DNA of 64,000 nucleotides, from assembly GCF_020524485.1 (NCBI RefSeq), contig NZ_JAIVLF010000005.1, positions 62,001 to 126,000 on the forward strand, written 5' to 3'. Under the pieces are notes generated by a model. That model was not told the origin of the DNA, searched no databases, and was given only the letters and a program-made list of their open reading frames with translations. The position numbers were made by a program, and so were the translations under genes. The stretch is from Novosphingobium profundi. Its GTDB lineage: Bacteria; Pseudomonadota; Alphaproteobacteria; Sphingomonadales; Sphingomonadaceae. Positions 8,052-17,149 of the stretch are shown one piece after another (position 1 is the stretch's first letter; every line of letters begins with the position of its first letter).

Positions 8052-10409
8052 ATGCACGACGAACAGCACTGCCATCACCACGCTCCGCAGAGCGCACAAG
8101 ACGCGCACGACGCGCACGATGCGCACACAGTGACCGATCCGGTCTGCGGTATGACGGTCGATCCGGCGACGAGCCCGCACCACTCAGAGCACGAAGGGCA
8201 GGACTACCACTTCTGCAGCGCGCGCTGCCAGGCCCGGTTCGAGGCTGATCCCGCCCGCTGGCTGGAGGGCACGGGCGCCGATGCGCCTGTCCCCGAAGGC
8301 GCCGTCTGGACCTGCCCGATGCATCCGGAGGTGCGCCAGGATCACCCCGGCGCCTGCCCCATCTGCGGCATGGCTCTCGAGGCCGAGATGGTCGATCCCG
8401 ACGCCGGACCGAGCGAGGAGATGCTCGACATGACGCGCCGCTTCAAGGTGGCGCTGGCGCTTGCTCTTCCGGTTTTCCTGCTGGAAATGGGCGGCCATGT
8501 CGTCCCCGCGCTTCACCGCCTCGTGCCCATGCACGTCTCGGTGTGGATCCAGCTCGTGCTCTCCACTCCGGTCGTGCTCTGGGCGGGCTGGCCCTTCTTC
8601 ACCCGCGCGGTGGCCTCGGTGCGCACGCGCCATCTCAACATGTTCACTCTGATCGCGCTCGGGACCGGCGTTGCCTGGACCTATTCGATCATAGCCACGC
8701 TCGTCCCCGGCCTCTTCCCGCCTGCCATGCGCACCATGGACGGCACGGTGCCGGTCTATTTCGAGGCTGCGGCGGTGATCACCGTCCTCGTGCTCCTGGG
8801 CCAGGTGCTCGAACTGCGCGCGCGTGAGCGTACCTCCGACGCGCTGAAGGCGCTGCTCGGCCTCGCCCCGCGCACCGCACGGCGGCTGACCGAAAGCGGC
8901 GAAGAGGACGTGCCGCTCGACGACCTCACGATCGGCGACCGTCTGCGCGTGCGTCCGGGCGAGAAGATCCCGGTCGACGGCACGATCCTGGAGGGGCGCT
9001 CCTCGCTCGACGAATCGATGGTGACGGGCGAAGCCATGCCGGTCACCCGCGAGGCTGGCGATGCCGTGATCGGGGGCACGCTCAACTCCACCGGCGCGCT
9101 CGTCATGGAAGCGCAGAAGCTGGGGCGCGACACGCTCCTGGCGCGCATCGTCCAGATGGTCGCGCAGGCGCAGCGCTCGCGCGCGCCGATCCAGCGCCTC
9201 GCCGACCAGGTCGCAGGCTGGTTCGTGCCGCTGATCCTCGCCGTGGCCGCGATGGCCTTCGCGGCCTGGATGATCTGGGGCCCCGAGCCGCGCGCCACCC
9301 ATGCCCTGCTCGCCGCAGTCGCCGTTCTCATCATCGCCTGTCCCTGCGCGCTCGGCCTTGCCACGCCCATGTCGATCATGGTCGGCATCGGGCGCGGCGC
9401 GGAAGAAGGCATCCTCGTCAAGAATGCCGAGGCGCTTGAGCGCATGGAAAAAGTCGACACGCTGGTCGTCGACAAGACCGGCACGCTGACCGAGGGGCGC
9501 CCCTCGCTCACGCAGGTCCGCACGTTCGGCGGATACGGGGAGGACGATGTGCTGCGCCTTGCCGCCGCGCTCGAGCAGGCCTCGGAACACCCGCTCGCGC
9601 GCGCCGTCGTTACAGAAGCCCAGCGCCGCGAACTGATACTGGGCGAGGTGACCGAGGCCGATTTTCCCACCGGCAAGGGCGCGCAAGGCCAGGTGGAGGG
9701 ACGCCATGTCCTTGTGGGCTCGGCCGGTTTCCTGGAGGAAAACGGCATCGCGACCGATGCGGCCTCCGAGACGGCCGAGGCGCTGCGCAAGGACGGCGCC
9801 ACCGCGATCTTCGTCGCGCTTGATGGAGACCTCGGCGGCGTTCTGGCGCTGGCCGACACGGTGAAGGACAGCACGTCCGACGCCCTCACCGCGCTGCGCG
9901 CAGAGGGAATACGCGTGGTCATGCTCACCGGCGACAACGCGACGACCGCCACGGCCATCGCCCGCCGTCTCGGCATCGAGGAGGTCGAGGCCGAAGTCCT
10001 GCCCGACCGCAAGAGCGAGGTGGTCGAACGCCTGCGCGCCGAAGGCCGGGTGGTCGCGATGGCGGGAGACGGGGTCAACGACGCCCCCGCGCTGGCCGCA
10101 GCGGACGTGGGCATCGCGATGGGATCGGGCAGCGACGTCGCGATCGAGAGCGCGGGGATCACGCTTCTCACCGGCGAACTCACCGGCCTTGCCCGGGCCC
10201 GTACGCTGAGCGGCAAGGTCATGGCCAATATCCGCCAGAACCTCCTCTTCGCCTTTGGCTACAACGCGCTGGGCGTGCCGGTTGCCGCCGGTGTCCTCTA
10301 CCCGCATTTCGGCATCCTGCTCTCCCCCGTGATCGCGGCGGCGGCCATGTCCCTCTCCTCGGTTAGCGTGATCGGCAACGCGCTGCGTCTGAAGGCGACG
10401 AAGCTGTGA
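8052..10409 (+). CDS. copA: copper-translocating P1B-type ATPase
   Basis: A 785-residue metal-exporting ATPase. The N terminus has a His-rich start, a YHS-like domain (about 29-70, [10 protein letters not shown] and HFCSARC) and a heavy-metal-binding domain (WTCPMHPEV...CPICGMALE) in place of an HMA domain. Eight membrane helices follow, with the transport motif [10 protein letters not shown], phosphorylation site DKTGT and hinge [14 protein letters not shown] with this N terminus indicates Cu(I) export across the inner membrane. The start follows AAGGAGG; the open frame upstream lies inside the divergent gene and promoter. It overlaps cueR by 4 bases. Confidence 0.92.
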   Translation: MHDEQHCHHHAPQSAQDAHDAHDAHTVTDPVCGMTVDPATSPHHSEHEGQDYHFCSARCQARFEADPARWLEGTGADAPVPEGAVWTCPMHPEVRQDHPGACPICGMALEAEMVDPDAGPSEEMLDMTRRFKVALALALPVFLLEMGGHVVPALHRLVPMHVSVWIQLVLSTPVVLWAGWPFFTRAVASVRTRHLNMFTLIALGTGVAWTYSIIATLVPGLFPPAMRTMDGTVPVYFEAAAVITVLVLLGQVLELRARERTSDALKALLGLAPRTARRLTESGEEDVPLDDLTIGDRLRVRPGEKIPVDGTILEGRSSLDESMVTGEAMPVTREAGDAVIGGTLNSTGALVMEAQKLGRDTLLARIVQMVAQAQRSRAPIQRLADQVAGWFVPLILAVAAMAFAAWMIWGPEPRATHALLAAVAVLIIACPCALGLATPMSIMVGIGRGAEEGILVKNAEALERMEKVDTLVVDKTGTLTEGRPSLTQVRTFGGYGEDDVLRLAAALEQASEHPLARAVVTEAQRRELILGEVTEADFPTGKGAQGQVEGRHVLVGSAGFLEENGIATDAASETAEALRKDGATAIFVALDGDLGGVLALADTVKDSTSDALTALRAEGIRVVMLTGDNATTATAIARRLGIEEVEAEVLPDRKSEVVERLRAEGRVVAMAGDGVNDAPALAAADVGIAMGSGSDVAIESAGITLLTGELTGLARARTLSGKVMANIRQNLLFAFGYNALGVPVAAGVLYPHFGILLSPVIAAAAMSLSSVSVIGNALRLKATKL

Positions 10410-10798
10410 ACATCGGGGAAGCCTCCGCGCGCACAGGCGTCTCGCAGCGCATGATCCGCCATTACGAGAAGATCGGCCTGATCCCGGCGCCCGCGCGCCG
10501 GGACAGCGGTTACCGTGACTACGCCCATGCCGACATCGCGCGGCTGCGCTTCATTGCCAACGCGCGCGACCTGGGCTTTGCCATCGAGGAGATCGGCGAG
10601 TTGCTGGCGCTATGGGGTAACGACCACCGCGCCAGTGCCGAGGTCAAGGCGCTCGCCCTTGCCAAGGCCGAGGAACTGGGCCGCAAGGCCAGGGCGCTGA
10701 GCGACATGCGCGAAAGCCTGCTCCACCTGGCCGAAAGCTGCGCGGGCGACGCGCGCCCGGACTGCCCGATCATTGCCCGGATGGCCGGGGAGGCGTGA
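10406..10798 (+). CDS. cueR: CueR-type Cu(I)-responsive MerR family regulator
   Basis: A 130-residue MerR regulator. The winged helix-turn-helix is at the N terminus ([20 protein letters not shown]), then a dimerisation helix, then the metal loop CAGDARPDC, a C-x7-C spacing as in CueR. The GTG start overlaps the copA stop (GTGA), so the two are translationally coupled. It should activate copA from the 19-base-spacer promoter at 7995. The C-x7-C spacing favours monovalent Cu/Ag/Au over divalent zinc sensors. Confidence 0.9.
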   Translation: MNIGEASARTGVSQRMIRHYEKIGLIPAPARRDSGYRDYAHADIARLRFIANARDLGFAIEEIGELLALWGNDHRASAEVKALALAKAEELGRKARALSDMRESLLHLAESCAGDARPDCPIIARMAGEA

Positions 10799-10839
10799 GG
10801 CGCGGACCGGGTTAGCCGGAAGAAGAAAACAGACCTTTT

Positions 10840-10950
10840 TCAAGGGGCCATCGCCCCTTGACCCCAAACTCGGCCACCCCGGCGTTCTCAGCCCGCGTTG
10901 CTCGTTCAAGGTCACGTAGACATTTTGGGGAGCCCGAGGGCGATGGCCCA
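10840..10950. repeat. intergenic hairpin repeat, copy 1
   Basis: This begins with a perfect 9-base stem (TCAAGGGGC / GCCCCTTGA, loop CATC, 10840-10861), continues GACCCCAAA, has a less conserved centre, and ends TTTGGGGAGCCCGAGGGCGATGGCCC. The core GGGCCATCGCCC recurs inverted at the right end, so the element has imperfect terminal inverted repeats. A second copy is at 21352-21465 in the same orientation. It contains no gene and resembles a REP/MITE-type family. Confidence 0.75.
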
Positions 10951-11131
10951 CAGAACCACTTTTCTGAAGGTTCTCTCTCCTGTCTGCGCGCGGCCTAAAG
11001 CGCCGTGTCGGCGAACTTTGCGCTCTCGCGCCCCCCTCCTTCCGACGTCCAAAAACTCCACCAAGTGTTGCTACTGCGACTGAGTCGCATTAGAAGGAGT
11101 CGCCGTAGGTTAGAGAGAATGAGGGGACATC
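10951..11131. other. intergenic leader of the TonB receptor operon
   Basis: Together with the repeat before it, this forms a 333-base gap between cueR and the receptor gene. It contains the Fur-like palindrome at 11075-11089 and the GAGGGGAC ribosome-binding site of the GTG start at 11132. I see no further gene or RNA. Confidence 0.5.
11075..11089. promoter_or_regulatory. Fur-like 7-1-7 palindrome
   Basis: TGCGACT-G-AGTCGCA, perfect 7-base arms around one base, 42 bases before the GTG of the TonB receptor gene. The 7-1-7 geometry matches the Fur box (TGATAAT-N-ATTATCA type), and TonB siderophore receptors are usual Fur targets. Sequence identity to the classical box is partial, so this is a positional inference. 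Confidence 0.5.
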
Positions 11132-13393
11132 GTGAGAAAGTACGCAATTGGCGGCCTGATGCTCAGCGCCGGATGGAGCAGCCTGTGCGCCGCGCAAGGA
11201 GCGCCCGCTCCGGGTCCAGATGATCTGGGGCCCGAGGATGCGGGCAAGCGCATCATCGTCACCGCAACGGGCCTTTCCAGCGCGACCTCAACCACCAAGA
11301 CCGACACGCCCATCATCGAGGCGCCGCAGAGCGTCTCGATCGTCGCGCGCGAGGAAATGGACCTGCGCGGGGCGACGACGATCGCCGATGCCCTCTCCTA
11401 CACCGCCGGCGTCCAGGCCGAGCCGATGGGCATCGACAGCCGCACCGACGAGGTCTCGGTGCGCGGCTTCAGCGCGGGCGGCTATTCGTCGAACAACAAC
11501 TTCGTCGACGGCCTGCGCCTGCCCACCGGCGGCCAGTTCACCCGCTTCGGTTTCGACACCTTCGGCCTCCAGCAGATCGAGGTCCTGAAAGGCCCCTCGG
11601 GTGTGCTCTACGGCCAGTCGGCACCGGGCGGTATCGTCAACATCGTGACCAAGCGTCCCACCTCCAGCTTCCAGGGCGAAGTGCTGCTCCAGGCCCAGGG
11701 CTACACTGATCTTGGCAACTGGTCAGGGCGCATCGGCGCGGACTTCGGTGGCCCGCTGGACACGGATGGACAGCTTTCCGCCCGCCTCGTCGGCCTCGCC
11801 CAACACGGCGGCAGCCAGGTCAACGATGTCGAGAACAGCCGCTACTACGTCTCGCCCAGCCTGACCTGGGAGCCCACCTCGGCCACCAGCTGGACCCTTC
11901 TGGGCCAGTACCAGCACGATGATGGCGGCGCGACCTACCAGTTCCTGCCCGCACTGGGCACCTATGCCCCCAGCAACGGCGGCCATATCGCCAACGACGC
12001 CAACATCGGCGAGCCTTCGTGGAACAACTTCACGCGCAACCAGTACCTGGCCGCCTCGTTCTTCCGCCACGAGTTCACGGACAACCTCACCTTCCGCAAC
12101 AACATGCGCTATACGCACATCACCTCGGCCTACCGGGTGACCGTGCTTTCGGGGGGAACCGTCACCGACTGCAGCGCCGTCCCGCAGTACGGCCCTTCAT
12201 GCATCGACGGGCAGACCATCGGGCGCCGTGCGATCGCCTCGGCCGGGTCGAGCGACGGCTTTGCCATCGACAACCAGCTGGAATGGCGCGTGCGCACAGG
12301 CGCTCTCGCCCATACCCTGCTCGCCGGGCTCGACTACTTCCACACCGACTGGACGCACGACCGCGACCTCGTCAGCCTGCTGGGCCTGCCGCGTGGCCAG
12401 GTCGATCCGCTCTACGACATCTTCGATCCCCAGCCGCGCGGCAGCCAGCACTACGCCGCGAACATGGCCCCGCAGGTCTACGGCGCGGCGACAAGCGAGC
12501 AGACTGGCCTCTACGCGCAGGACGAGATCGAATGGGGGCGCCTTCGCATCAACATCGGCGGGCGCTATGACTGGACAAGCGACCACACCCGCAACCGCCT
12601 GACCGACACCGAAAACGACTATGACGCCAGCAAGTTCACCTGGCGGGCGGGCGCGGTCTACCTCTTCGACAATGGCCTCGCGCCCTACTTCAGCTACTCG
12701 CAGAGCTTCATTCCGCAGCTCGTGCCCCTTGAAAGCGTGCTCGACCAGCAGCCCTTCCGCCCCACCACCGGCGAGCAGTTCGAGGCAGGCCTGCGCTACC
12801 AGGCGGGCAAGGGCGTCTACCTCACCGCCGGGGTCTTCGAGATCACCCAGCAGAACGTCCAGACGAGCGATCCCGATGGCACCATCTGCGGCAACGGCAA
12901 TGTCTGCCTGGTCCAGGCGGGCGAAGCGCGCATTCGCGGCGCGGAACTGGAGGCCCGTGCTTCGCTGGGGTCCGGCACGACCGTCATCGCGTCCGCCACC
13001 CACCTCGATTCCGACGTGACCAAGGACACCCACGAGGACCTCCTCGGCAAGAGCCTGCCACAGGTGCCCGCCTACATGGCCTCGCTCTTCGTCAACCAGC
13101 GCATCGCAAGCGGCCCGCTGGCCGGGCTCGGCTTCGGCGGCGGCGTGCGCTATACCGGCAAGAGCTGGGGCGATGCGATGAACGCCGATTTCCGCATCCA
13201 GGACTACACCCTGTTCGACCTCATGCTGCGCTACGATCTGGGCGAAACGAACCCGGCGCTGGAGGGCATCGGCCTCTCGCTCAACGCGCGCAACGTCGCG
13301 GACAAGCGCTACGTCGTCACCTGCACCACGGTTGCCTCGTGCTACTACGGACAGGGCCGCGTGGTGACCGCGCGGGTGCAGTTCACATGGTGA
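11132..13393 (+). CDS. TonB-dependent siderophore receptor
   Basis: A 753-residue outer-membrane receptor. Signal peptide at about 1-22; plug domain about 55-170 (TPIIEAPQSVSIVAREEMD, SVRGFSAGG, IEVLKGPSGVLYGQSAPGGIVNIVTKRP); then a 22-strand barrel ending in ARVQFTW with C-terminal aromatic Trp. The plug motifs match the FhuA/FpvA-type siderophore receptor group. The GTG start follows GAGGGGAC. It heads a five-gene operon with an esterase and PepSY reductase-like protein, which fits uptake of a ferric siderophore followed by iron release. The siderophore is unknown. Confidence 0.92.
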   Translation: MRKYAIGGLMLSAGWSSLCAAQGAPAPGPDDLGPEDAGKRIIVTATGLSSATSTTKTDTPIIEAPQSVSIVAREEMDLRGATTIADALSYTAGVQAEPMGIDSRTDEVSVRGFSAGGYSSNNNFVDGLRLPTGGQFTRFGFDTFGLQQIEVLKGPSGVLYGQSAPGGIVNIVTKRPTSSFQGEVLLQAQGYTDLGNWSGRIGADFGGPLDTDGQLSARLVGLAQHGGSQVNDVENSRYYVSPSLTWEPTSATSWTLLGQYQHDDGGATYQFLPALGTYAPSNGGHIANDANIGEPSWNNFTRNQYLAASFFRHEFTDNLTFRNNMRYTHITSAYRVTVLSGGTVTDCSAVPQYGPSCIDGQTIGRRAIASAGSSDGFAIDNQLEWRVRTGALAHTLLAGLDYFHTDWTHDRDLVSLLGLPRGQVDPLYDIFDPQPRGSQHYAANMAPQVYGAATSEQTGLYAQDEIEWGRLRINIGGRYDWTSDHTRNRLTDTENDYDASKFTWRAGAVYLFDNGLAPYFSYSQSFIPQLVPLESVLDQQPFRPTTGEQFEAGLRYQAGKGVYLTAGVFEITQQNVQTSDPDGTICGNGNVCLVQAGEARIRGAELEARASLGSGTTVIASATHLDSDVTKDTHEDLLGKSLPQVPAYMASLFVNQRIASGPLAGLGFGGGVRYTGKSWGDAMNADFRIQDYTLFDLMLRYDLGETNPALEGIGLSLNARNVADKRYVVTCTTVASCYYGQGRVVTARVQFTW

Positions 13394-14252
13394 GCTTCAA
13401 GGAACGCGCCCTTGCCGCCGGGCTTGCCCTTGCGACCTTCGCCGCGCCCGCCCCGCTGCTGGCGGCGCCTTACGTGATTGCGGGCAGCGACACATTCGCC
13501 ATGACGTCGCAGGCAGGTGCCCACTACCGCGTCCATGTCCAGTGCCCAAGCACCCCGCACCGCCGGGCGGCTTTCCCGTGCTCTACCTGCTCGACGGCGA
13601 CATGACCTTTGCAAGCGCGGTCGAGACCGCACAGCGCCTGGCCCGCTTCGGACGCGATGAAGGGCAGAGCGAAGGCATCGTCGTTGCCATCGGCTACCCG
13701 GACGGCGACGACATGCTCGCGCGGCGCAGCTTCGACTACACGCCCGAAGGCCCGCCCGACGCCGTGGCCCACCCGACCGGCGGCGCCCCTGTCTTCCGCC
13801 GCTTCCTCGCGGGCGAACTCATGCCCCGCATAGCGGCCAGCTACCGCGTCGATACCGCGCGCCAGACGCTCTGGGGTCATAGCTTCGGCGCCCTCTTCGT
13901 GCTCGACACGCTGCTGGACAAGCCCGAGCTGTTCCGCACCTACGTTGCGACCAGCCCCTCGCTCTGGTTTGGTGCGCGCAGCCTGCTGGGCGGTCTAGCC
14001 AGCCTTCCCGCGCGCCTTGCTGCGGCCGGCCCCCGAACGCTCCACCTCGGGGTGGGTGAACGCGAGCAGGACAGTGTGCGTGCCCGCAGCCAGGCCATGG
14101 CGATGACCCACCGCGAACTGGCCGACCGGCTCGCCGCAATCGCCAACCTGGATGTCCACAGCCGCGTCTATTCGGGCGAGAGCCATGGCGGCACGCTGCT
14201 GCCGGGCCTCGGCCAGGCAGTGCGCGTCGCATTCCAGGAAAACCAGCCATGA
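13387..14252 (+). pseudogene. alpha/beta hydrolase (IroE/Fes-like esterase), frameshifted
   Basis: The N-terminal part starts at ATG 13387, overlapping the receptor stop, and encodes a signal peptide and the sequence up to HYRVHVQ. The rest (PPGGFPVLYLLDGD, nucleophile elbow GHSFG, catalytic SHGG, end at 14252) is in another frame that opens at GTG 13542. One missing G near 13541-13543 (CAGTG where CAGGTG would restore VP) joins them perfectly. Relatives hydrolyse siderophore esters in the periplasm. It could be a true mutation, a sequencing error, or a shorter protein from the GTG without a signal peptide. Confidence 0.8.
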
Positions 14253-14548
14253 CCGGGACCACGCTTGCCACCGAGCTGGCGCTGCCCGCCGGGCTCATCC
14301 TGACCCTTTTGGGCGCCGCGCTGCTCTACCGCGCCGCGCCCAACCAGGCGCTGCGCCCGGGCCAGCCCGCAGGTCGCGGGATTGCCCGTGGAGGCTGGGG
14401 CGCCACCCTGCTCGGCCTTCTTGTACTCCTGACCTGGTCGGGCCCGGCCACTTCCGTCTTCATCTGGCTGACCGCGCTCATGCTGGTCTGGTCACTGCTC
14501 CCGCTCGCCGCGGCCTGGCGTGCCGGAGATCGAAAGGCTTTCAAATGA
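14249..14548 (+). CDS. small membrane protein of iron-uptake operon
   Basis: A 99-residue protein with about three hydrophobic helices and a central Arg/Gly-rich loop (LRPGQPAGRGIARGGW). The ATG overlaps the esterase stop by 4 bases, and its own stop overlaps the next ATG. It occupies the place where DUF3325/DUF3649-type proteins are found in other TonB receptor-PepSY operons, but the family assignment is not secure. It probably assists the inner-membrane PepSY protein. Confidence 0.75.
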   Translation: MTGTTLATELALPAGLILTLLGAALLYRAAPNQALRPGQPAGRGIARGGWGATLLGLLVLLTWSGPATSVFIWLTALMLVWSLLPLAAAWRAGDRKAFK

Positions 14549-14835
14549 CGCCGCCTCTCACCAGCCGGAACTGGGCGGGCAAGACCGCCGCCGGCCTCGT
14601 CCTTGGCCTCGCCCTTGCGGTTGGTGTCTCGGGACTGCTCGCCGCTCTGCTGGGCGTGCGTGACAGCTTCTTTTCCCCGCAAGGCCAGTTCACGATGTGG
14701 ATCATTGCGCCGGTCTGGTGCGCTGTCCTGTCGCTGTGCTTCCTCTTTCGCAGTGGCCTTCGCGCCTGGCTCTGGCTCGGCCTTGCCGCCGCAGCCGTGT
14801 GGCTCACACTGTTTGCCCTGGGGAGCCTGTCATGA
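14545..14835 (+). CDS. small membrane protein, DUF3649-like
   Basis: 96 residues with three predicted helices. The segment FRSGLRAWLWLGLAAAAVW resembles the conserved part of DUF3649 iron-operon proteins (weak resemblance judged by eye). The ATG overlaps the previous stop and the TGA overlaps the PepSY ATG, so the four downstream genes are tightly coupled. A role with the PepSY protein in iron reduction or transport is inferred from context only. Confidence 0.75.
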   Translation: MTPPLTSRNWAGKTAAGLVLGLALAVGVSGLLAALLGVRDSFFSPQGQFTMWIIAPVWCAVLSLCFLFRSGLRAWLWLGLAAAAVWLTLFALGSLS

Positions 14836-16448
14836 AAGTGCGCACCGATATCCTGCGGATGTACAAGGAGATACATGGCTGGGTTGGCATCGTCTCCGGC
14901 CTCGCCCTGTTCATCGCCTTCTTCGCGGGCGCTGTGACCATGTTCGAGGAGCCTATCCAGCGCTGGGCCTCGCCCCCCACCTCGCTCTCGGCCCCGGTGC
15001 CGCTGGAGCGCGCGCCCGAGCTGGTCGAGGCGGTCCTCGCCGCCCATCCCGAGGCCGCACGGTCCTATGACGTGCATCTTGAAACCGGACCGGAAAACCC
15101 GGCCCGCGTCACTTGGTCGCAAGGCAGCCGACGCGATCCGCAGGTCTTCCTCGCCGCGCTGGCCCCTGACGGCACGCTCGAGGTCGAAAGGCAGGCCGCC
15201 TCGCCCGTGGCCCAGTTCATCGACATGCTGCACCAGCAGGTCGGCCTGCCCTTCGCGCACGAGGTTGCCATGCCGATCATGGGCGCGATCTCGCTGCTCT
15301 ACTTCATCGCGCTGGCTTCAGGCGTGATCGTGCTCCTGCCCAGCCTCGTCTCGGACTTCTTCGCGGTGCGCGTGGGCAAGAACGCCAAGCGCATGTGGCT
15401 CGATGTCCACAACGTGCTCGGCATCGTCAGCCTGCCCTTCCACGTCATCATGGCGCTGACCGCCGTGGTCTTCGCCTTCCACGACGAATTCTACGACCTG
15501 CAGGGCGCCGCCTTCATGGACCGGGGTGCCCCGCGCGCGCAGATGGCGCCGCCTGCGCCGCCGCCGCCGCGCGCACAGGGGCCCGAATTGCTCACTCCAG
15601 CCGAGCTGGCCCAGCGTATCGAGAGCCAGGCGCCGGGTTTCACCCTCCGCGCGATCACCTACCACACGGGCCGCGAGGGCGAGCCGCAGGCACGCATCAG
15701 CGGCTACGATCCGCGCTTTGGCCTGCGCGGCCCCACCTTCGGCATGGTCGAGGCCGATCCGGTTACCGGCGCGCTGACCGACACGACCTACATGCCCGGG
15801 CTGCAGGACGCCTGGGGCGCCACGATCACTAGCTTCTTCGCGCTCCATTTCGGCAGCTTCGGGGGAGCGCCGATCCGCTGGTCCTACTTCCTGCTGGGAC
15901 TGGCCGGTGCGATGCTGTTCTACACGGGCAACCTGCTCTGGGTGGAATCGCGCCGCAAACGCGAGCGCAAGGCCGGTGCGGTGACGCAGACCCGTGCGAC
16001 ACGAGCCTTGGGCGCCCTCACAGTGGGCGTGCCATTAGGGTGTGTGGCGGGCATCTCTGTGACGCTTGCAGCGGCCAAACCACTCGGCACCGAGGCCACC
16101 GCGGGCATCCACAGCGCTATCTACTACGTGGTCTTTGCAGGGTTCGTCGCCTGGGCGCTGGTGCGCGGTGCCGCACGGGGCGCAATTGAACTCGTCCCCG
16201 CAGCCGCGCTCGCCCTCCTCACCATCCCGCTGGCAAGCCTGGCCTTTCTCGACCTGCACCCCTGGAGCCAGCCGCTGGTCGATGCCGTCAGCGTCGCGCT
16301 CGCCGCCAGCCTCGCCCTCACCGCCCGCGCGACCCGCCGCCGCACACGCAACGGCCCGCGCGACAGCGTCTGGTCCCACCCGCGCCGCGAAGCCCAGGCA
16401 AACACGACGACACACGCCACGGCGCCCGAACGAAAACCGGCAATCTGA
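14832..16448 (+). CDS. PepSY-associated membrane protein (putative ferric-siderophore reductase type)
   Basis: 538 residues with start ATG 14832 overlapping the previous stop. The layout is N-terminal helix (GIVSGLALFIAFFAGAVTMF), periplasmic PepSY-like region, helix pair with conserved histidines (WLDVHNVLGIVSLPFHVIM), Pro-rich linker, second PepSY-like region, then several C-terminal helices (SYFLLGLAGAMLFYTGNLLW). PepSY_TM proteins encoded next to TonB receptors are thought to reduce ferric siderophores at the inner membrane. It ends in a His/Thr/Ala-rich hydrophilic tail and is the last gene of the iron operon. Confidence 0.88.
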   Translation: MKVRTDILRMYKEIHGWVGIVSGLALFIAFFAGAVTMFEEPIQRWASPPTSLSAPVPLERAPELVEAVLAAHPEAARSYDVHLETGPENPARVTWSQGSRRDPQVFLAALAPDGTLEVERQAASPVAQFIDMLHQQVGLPFAHEVAMPIMGAISLLYFIALASGVIVLLPSLVSDFFAVRVGKNAKRMWLDVHNVLGIVSLPFHVIMALTAVVFAFHDEFYDLQGAAFMDRGAPRAQMAPPAPPPPRAQGPELLTPAELAQRIESQAPGFTLRAITYHTGREGEPQARISGYDPRFGLRGPTFGMVEADPVTGALTDTTYMPGLQDAWGATITSFFALHFGSFGGAPIRWSYFLLGLAGAMLFYTGNLLWVESRRKRERKAGAVTQTRATRALGALTVGVPLGCVAGISVTLAAAKPLGTEATAGIHSAIYYVVFAGFVAWALVRGAARGAIELVPAAALALLTIPLASLAFLDLHPWSQPLVDAVSVALAASLALTARATRRRTRNGPRDSVWSHPRREAQANTTTHATAPERKPAI

Positions 16449-16458
16449 GAAGGGATGT

Positions 16459-16535
16459 TGGTGCGCCCAAGTGGATTCGAACCACTGGCCCCCAGATTAG
16501 GAATCTGGTGCTCTATCCGGCTGAGCTATGGGCGC
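16459..16535 (-). tRNA. tRNA-Arg (anticodon CCT)
   Basis: On the minus strand the gene begins GCGCCCA and ends TGGGCGC-A-CCA, pairing as a 7-base acceptor stem with encoded CCA. The D arm contains AGCTCAGC, the anticodon arm is CCAGA/TCTGG with loop TTCCTAA (anticodon CCT, reading AGG), and the T arm contains GTTCGAATC. The length is 77 with CCA. All arms can be drawn by eye. Confidence 0.95.
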
Positions 16536-16603
16536 ACGCAAGGGCGTCCTAGCGGCGGGAGCGCGGCTAGGCAAGCGGGGGATGGCGCGCAGGGCTTGGA
16601 AAC

Positions 16604-17131
16604 CTAGTTGGTTTCCTCAGGAGGCGCGATCGGGAACGGAAGGGGGACGACCGAGATGCCCTCGTCCATCAGTTCCTGCGCGTCCTCGAGCGTGGTTTCG
16701 CCGTGGATCTGCTCCACCTCGCGTTCGCCGTAGTGCATCTGGCGGGCGTTCTCGGCGAAGCTTTCGCCCACGTAGCGCGAGGCCTTGAGCGCCTTGGCCT
16801 GCATCTCGGCAAGCTTGTGGATCATCTCCACCGTCTGCTGGGGCAGTTCGTGCGAGGCGACAGGGGCCACGGCGACAGGTTCGCCCTCTTCGCGCGGTGT
16901 GGGCGCGGGTTCGCGCTCGAGCGACCTGGCGGCGGGGCGGGAGGGTTCGGGCTTCTGGTTGCCCTTACGCGCGAGACGGGCGGCCTGGGGCGCCTTCTCG
17001 ACATCGCCCGAGCCGCAGAACGGACAAGCGACGAGGCCCCGCTCCTGCTGGCGCGCAAAATCGTCCGAGGACTTGAACCAGCCCTCGAAGCGATGGCCCT
17101 CACCGCGGCATTCCAGATCGTAGACAATCAT
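16604..17131 (-). CDS. DUF1178 family protein
   Basis: 175 residues. It begins MIVYDLECRGEGHRFEGWF and has CPFCGS at about 36-41, a zinc-ribbon-like pair together with the N-terminal Cys, then a Pro/Glu/Ala-rich linker and a conserved C-terminal region (VGESFAENARQMHYGE, PFPIAPPEETN). This is the standard DUF1178 layout. The function is unknown. It is followed on the same strand by the tRNA, and precedes it in the series grxC, nitrilase, DUF1178. Confidence 0.88.
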   Translation of the reverse strand: MIVYDLECRGEGHRFEGWFKSSDDFARQQERGLVACPFCGSGDVEKAPQAARLARKGNQKPEPSRPAARSLEREPAPTPREEGEPVAVAPVASHELPQQTVEMIHKLAEMQAKALKASRYVGESFAENARQMHYGEREVEQIHGETTLEDAQELMDEGISVVPLPFPIAPPEETN

Positions 17132-17149
17132 GTGACGCCTATGTGGCGA

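Noticed and set aside
8184..10307. Long open frame (707 codons) antisense to copA
   Set aside because: It mirrors a well-supported gene, its peptide is Arg/His/Gly-rich without any family motif, and high-GC codon use keeps the antisense frame open.
13542..14252. Hydrolase as a complete gene starting at the GTG at 13542
   Set aside because: It would lack the signal peptide and the first strand, both of which are encoded just upstream in another frame; a frameshift explains the data better.
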